A stretch of DNA of 7,120 nt from Burkholderiales bacterium (GTDB lineage: Bacteria; Pseudomonadota; Gammaproteobacteria; Burkholderiales; Burkholderiaceae_D). Position numbers and translations under genes: made by a program. The DNA lies in assembly GCA_028868455.1 (NCBI GenBank), contig JAGWUK010000147.1, positions 1 to 7,120 of the forward strand. The letters are read 5' to 3'. Positions 4,982 through 7,120 of the stretch are shown one piece after another; within the stretch, counting starts at the first letter, position 1; each line of letters begins with the position of its first letter. The notes beneath the pieces were generated by a model that was not told where the DNA came from, ran no database searches, and was given only the letters and a program-made list of their open reading frames with translations.

Positions 4982-6976
4982 ATGAATACTGAATCCCGCC
5001 ATTCTTACTTGTATCACTTTGCCTTGCTGTTATCGCGGCCTGTCAAGCGGCTAATAGTTTTTGGTGTTGATGTATTTCTCTGCATTTTTTCAGTTTGGAT
5101 AGCCTTTTATCTGCGACTGGAGCAATGGGATGCCATGCAAGGCGCAAGGCTTTGGGCTGTAGCAGGAGCTGTTGCCATCGCCATTCCGCTGTTAATGATA
5201 TTTGGCCTGTATAGAGCTATCTTTCGCTATACGGGATGGAATACCATTCTGAGATTGATGCAGGCCATGTTTTTATATGGCGTGATTTATGCTGTCATAT
5301 TTACATTTATTGGCGTATCGGATATCCCTAGAACAGTTGGAATCATTCAGCCGTTAATATTATTTTTGCTGATATCACTTTGCCGTTTGGCTGTCAGGTA
5401 TTGGTTAGGAGGAATGCATCATTTTGCTCTAAAGCAAAAAAATCTACCTGGTGTGTTGGTTTATGGGGCTGGCTCGGCCGGGCGTCAGCTTGCGGCGGCA
5501 CTTATTCGTGGAAACGAATATCGGTTGATTGGATATTTAGACGATGATAAAAACTTGCATGGTCACGATTTGGATGGACGAAAGGTATATGCGCCGACAG
5601 CGCTAAAACAGCTGACTCATGAGCTCGATGTAACGGATGTATTGCTTGCTCTTCCCTCGGTAAGCCATGAGCGTCGATTAGAAATTCTTGAAAATCTTCG
5701 GTCCCTTCCACTGCACGTCCGGACTTTGCCTGGTATGGCGGATTTGGCATCAGGCAAAGTCAGTTTGAATGATATTCGTGAGCTCGATATCGAAGATCTT
5801 TTGGGTCGGGAGGCGGTGTCCCCAGACAAACAATTGCTATCAAAAAATATATTCAACAAAATTGTTTTGGTGACAGGCGCTGGTGGCAGCATTGGTAGTG
5901 AACTTTGCAGGCAAATCATTGAACTGCGACCACGATCGATTTTATTGCTCGAAAGCAATGAATTTTCTTTGTATAAAATTCATCGAGAGCTTGAGTTTGA
6001 AACTTTACGATCGATAAAACATCAAGATGCATCCACACAGTCAGTAGAAATTGTACCTCTGTTGGGTTCTGTCTGTGATGAGTTTCGTGTTGCCCAAATC
6101 ATGCGCACATGGCATCCAAATACGGTTTATCATGCAGCTGCTTACAAGCATGTTCCATTGGTCGAGCACAATGTCGCTGAAGGATTGAGAAACAATGCGA
6201 TAGGCACACTCGTTTGTGCAAAAAATGCATTGGCACATGGAGTCGAAAATTTTGTCCTGATCAGTACAGACAAGGCGGTCAGACCGACCAATGTAATGGG
6301 GGCCAGCAAACGCTTGGCAGAGATGGCGCTCCAAGCACTTTCAAAAACAGAAAAGTCATTCGAAAAAGAAAGTGCGACCAAGGAAAAACTTGGCTGTAAA
6401 ACTTGTTTTTCAATGGTGCGCTTTGGCAACGTTTTAGGATCTAGTGGATCTGTTGTGCCACTATTTCGTGAACAAATCAAAAATGGCGGTCCCATAACGC
6501 TAACCCATCCAGATATCACGCGCTATTTCATGACGATTCCTGAAGCGGCTCAGCTGGTGATCCAAGCCGGAGCGATGGGGAAGGGGGGAGACGTTTTTGT
6601 TTTGGATATGGGAAAACCCGTGCGCATTTATGATTTGGCGTGCCGGATGATTGAGTTGTCAGGCCATACTCTGAAACAGAATAATTACTCAGGGGCAGGA
6701 ATTTCTATCGAGGTTTCTGGATTGCGTCCAGGAGAAAAACTCTATGAAGAGCTTCTCATTGGAGACAATCCAACCTTGACACATCACCCTCGAATCATGA
6801 AAGCGGATGAGGACTATCTCCCTTGGGATGAGTTTGAGTTGAAAATGATGGCAATGAACAAATTGTTGGGCGAGAACGATGTGCCAGCGATCAAGAAATT
6901 ACTTGAGGAGTTGGTACAGGGCTACCAGCCGGCACAAGACGTCGTGGATTGGGTGTATTCAGAAAAACGAATTTGA
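4982..6976 (+). CDS. Membrane-anchored UDP-HexNAc 4,6-dehydratase (WbpM/PglF/CapD family)
   Basis: The protein (664 aa, close to the 665 aa of P. aeruginosa WbpM) should convert UDP-GlcNAc to UDP-4-keto-6-deoxy-HexNAc, the first step towards bacillosamine, QuiNAc or FucNAc. ATG 4982 follows the previous stop by 8 bases; GAGG (4975-4978) is only 3 bases upstream, a tight ribosome site. About four membrane helices occupy residues 22-140. A CoA-binding-like Rossmann domain follows, with VYGAGSAGRQL at 160-170. The catalytic extended-SDR domain starts with TGAGGSIGSEL (298-308). The active site shows the family's altered triad: TDK (429-431), and Met439 in place of the usual Tyr before Lys443 (MxxxK). 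Later conserved motifs are RFGNVLGSSGSV (480-491), GGDVFVLDMG (535-544) and LRPGEKLYEELL (581-592). A Lys/Glu-rich insert (about 454-474) precedes RFGNV and seems usual for the long WbpM-like group. It is the last gene of the operon and is followed by a strong terminator. Confidence 0.95.
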   Translation: MNTESRHSYLYHFALLLSRPVKRLIVFGVDVFLCIFSVWIAFYLRLEQWDAMQGARLWAVAGAVAIAIPLLMIFGLYRAIFRYTGWNTILRLMQAMFLYGVIYAVIFTFIGVSDIPRTVGIIQPLILFLLISLCRLAVRYWLGGMHHFALKQKNLPGVLVYGAGSAGRQLAAALIRGNEYRLIGYLDDDKNLHGHDLDGRKVYAPTALKQLTHELDVTDVLLALPSVSHERRLEILENLRSLPLHVRTLPGMADLASGKVSLNDIRELDIEDLLGREAVSPDKQLLSKNIFNKIVLVTGAGGSIGSELCRQIIELRPRSILLLESNEFSLYKIHRELEFETLRSIKHQDASTQSVEIVPLLGSVCDEFRVAQIMRTWHPNTVYHAAAYKHVPLVEHNVAEGLRNNAIGTLVCAKNALAHGVENFVLISTDKAVRPTNVMGASKRLAEMALQALSKTEKSFEKESATKEKLGCKTCFSMVRFGNVLGSSGSVVPLFREQIKNGGPITLTHPDITRYFMTIPEAAQLVIQAGAMGKGGDVFVLDMGKPVRIYDLACRMIELSGHTLKQNNYSGAGISIEVSGLRPGEKLYEELLIGDNPTLTHHPRIMKADEDYLPWDEFELKMMAMNKLLGENDVPAIKKLLEELVQGYQPAQDVVDWVYSEKRI

Positions 6977-7005
6977 TCGTTTGAATGCGGATTGGCGGTT
7001 CAAAA

Positions 7006-7035
7006 AAAAGGGGTGATCGCATGATCACCCCTTTT
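7006..7035. terminator. Bidirectional Rho-independent terminator
   Basis: A perfect 13-bp stem pairs 7006-7018 with 7023-7035 (core GGGGTGATC / GATCACCCC) around a GCAT loop. On the + strand the stem ends in TTTT, 30 bases after the dehydratase stop. On the - strand the complement of A8 (7002-7009) gives a longer U-run, two bases past the CCA end of the tRNA gene. The hairpin therefore fits both convergent units and is probably stronger for the tRNA side. Confidence 0.93.
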
Positions 7036-7037
7036 AT

Positions 7038-7113
7038 TGGTGCCGGAGACATGAATCGAACACGCGACCTTCTCATTACGAATGAGCTGCTCTACCGACT
7101 GAGCTACACCGGC
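7038..7113 (-). tRNA. tRNA-Thr (anticodon CGU), complete with encoded CCA
   Basis: The reverse complement begins GCCGGTGTAGCTCAGTCGGT and ends CTCCGGCACCA, folding as a 76-base tRNA. The D stem is GCTC/GAGC. The anticodon arm is GCTCA-TTCGTAA-TGAGA, with anticodon CGT (7078-7080 on the + strand), and the T loop is TTCGATT. The G27-A43 apposition and general sequence closely resemble E. coli tRNA-Thr(CGU), as recalled. In the acceptor stem, position 6 (T) faces position 67 (T), leaving a U-U mismatch while the other six pairs are Watson-Crick. The promoter lies beyond the right edge of the window. The gene converges on the polysaccharide operon and shares its terminator. Confidence 0.96.
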
Positions 7114-7120
7114 GTTAGCC

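Noticed and set aside
5617..6519. Long minus-strand open frames opposite the dehydratase (for example 6142-6519 and 5617-5958)
   Set aside because: They are antisense shadows of a strongly conserved gene and show no recognisable domain or start signals.
7038..7113. tRNA-Thr as an island attachment site
   Set aside because: I found no repeat of the tRNA 3' end elsewhere in the window and no integrase. It could only be tested with more flanking sequence.
1..7120. CRISPR arrays, insertion sequences, ops/JUMPstart element, riboswitches, defence genes
   Set aside because: No regularly spaced repeats, transposase, terminal inverted repeats, GGCGGTAG element or conserved leader structure were seen. 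The coding genes are all explained by polysaccharide assembly.

Overview
The window reads as part of a Gram-negative chromosome carrying an exopolysaccharide or capsule assembly and sugar-nucleotide operon. The exporter is an outer-membrane (Wza/OPX) type, which implies a diderm cell. The tail of the undecaprenyl diphosphate synthase and the terminal tRNA-Thr(CGU) look proteobacterial, most likely betaproteobacterial (Burkholderiales-like). That placement rests on recalled family resemblance, not on a search.

Layout, left to right. Bases 1-171 are the 3' end of uppS, which makes the C55 lipid carrier. After 48 bases comes a large multi-SLBB polysaccharide export protein (220-2685). A Wzz/GNVR chain-length protein without a kinase domain follows (2690-3838). 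Then come a short monotopic sugar-1-phosphate transferase of the PglC/WcaJ type (3835-4395), a PglD-like sugar O/N-acyltransferase with a TTG start (4392-4973) and a WbpM/PglF/CapD-type nucleotide-sugar 4,6-dehydratase (4982-6976). All are on the + strand, with gaps of 4-8 bases or 4-base overlaps from 2685 onward, so they look like one transcript. A perfect 13-bp hairpin with A and T flanks (7006-7035) ends this unit. It also serves the convergent tRNA-Thr gene (7038-7113, - strand).

How the genes work together (inference from families). The dehydratase would make a UDP-4-keto-6-deoxy-HexNAc. An aminotransferase not present here would convert this to the 4-amino sugar, and the PglD-like enzyme would acetylate it. 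The PglC-like transferase would load the resulting sugar phosphate (a bacillosamine-like sugar) onto undecaprenyl phosphate, the UppS-derived carrier. The finished polymer would be length-controlled by the Wzz-like protein and exported by the SLBB protein. No glycosyltransferase, Wzx flippase, Wzy polymerase or aminotransferase is encoded here, so the pathway must be completed elsewhere.

I do not see an undescribed system. The points most worth a second look are a 9-G tract in the exporter gene and an 8-A tract at the start of the chain-length gene (both possible slippage switches), the missing aminotransferase, the uppS adjacency, and the sharp drop in G+C after the exporter gene.
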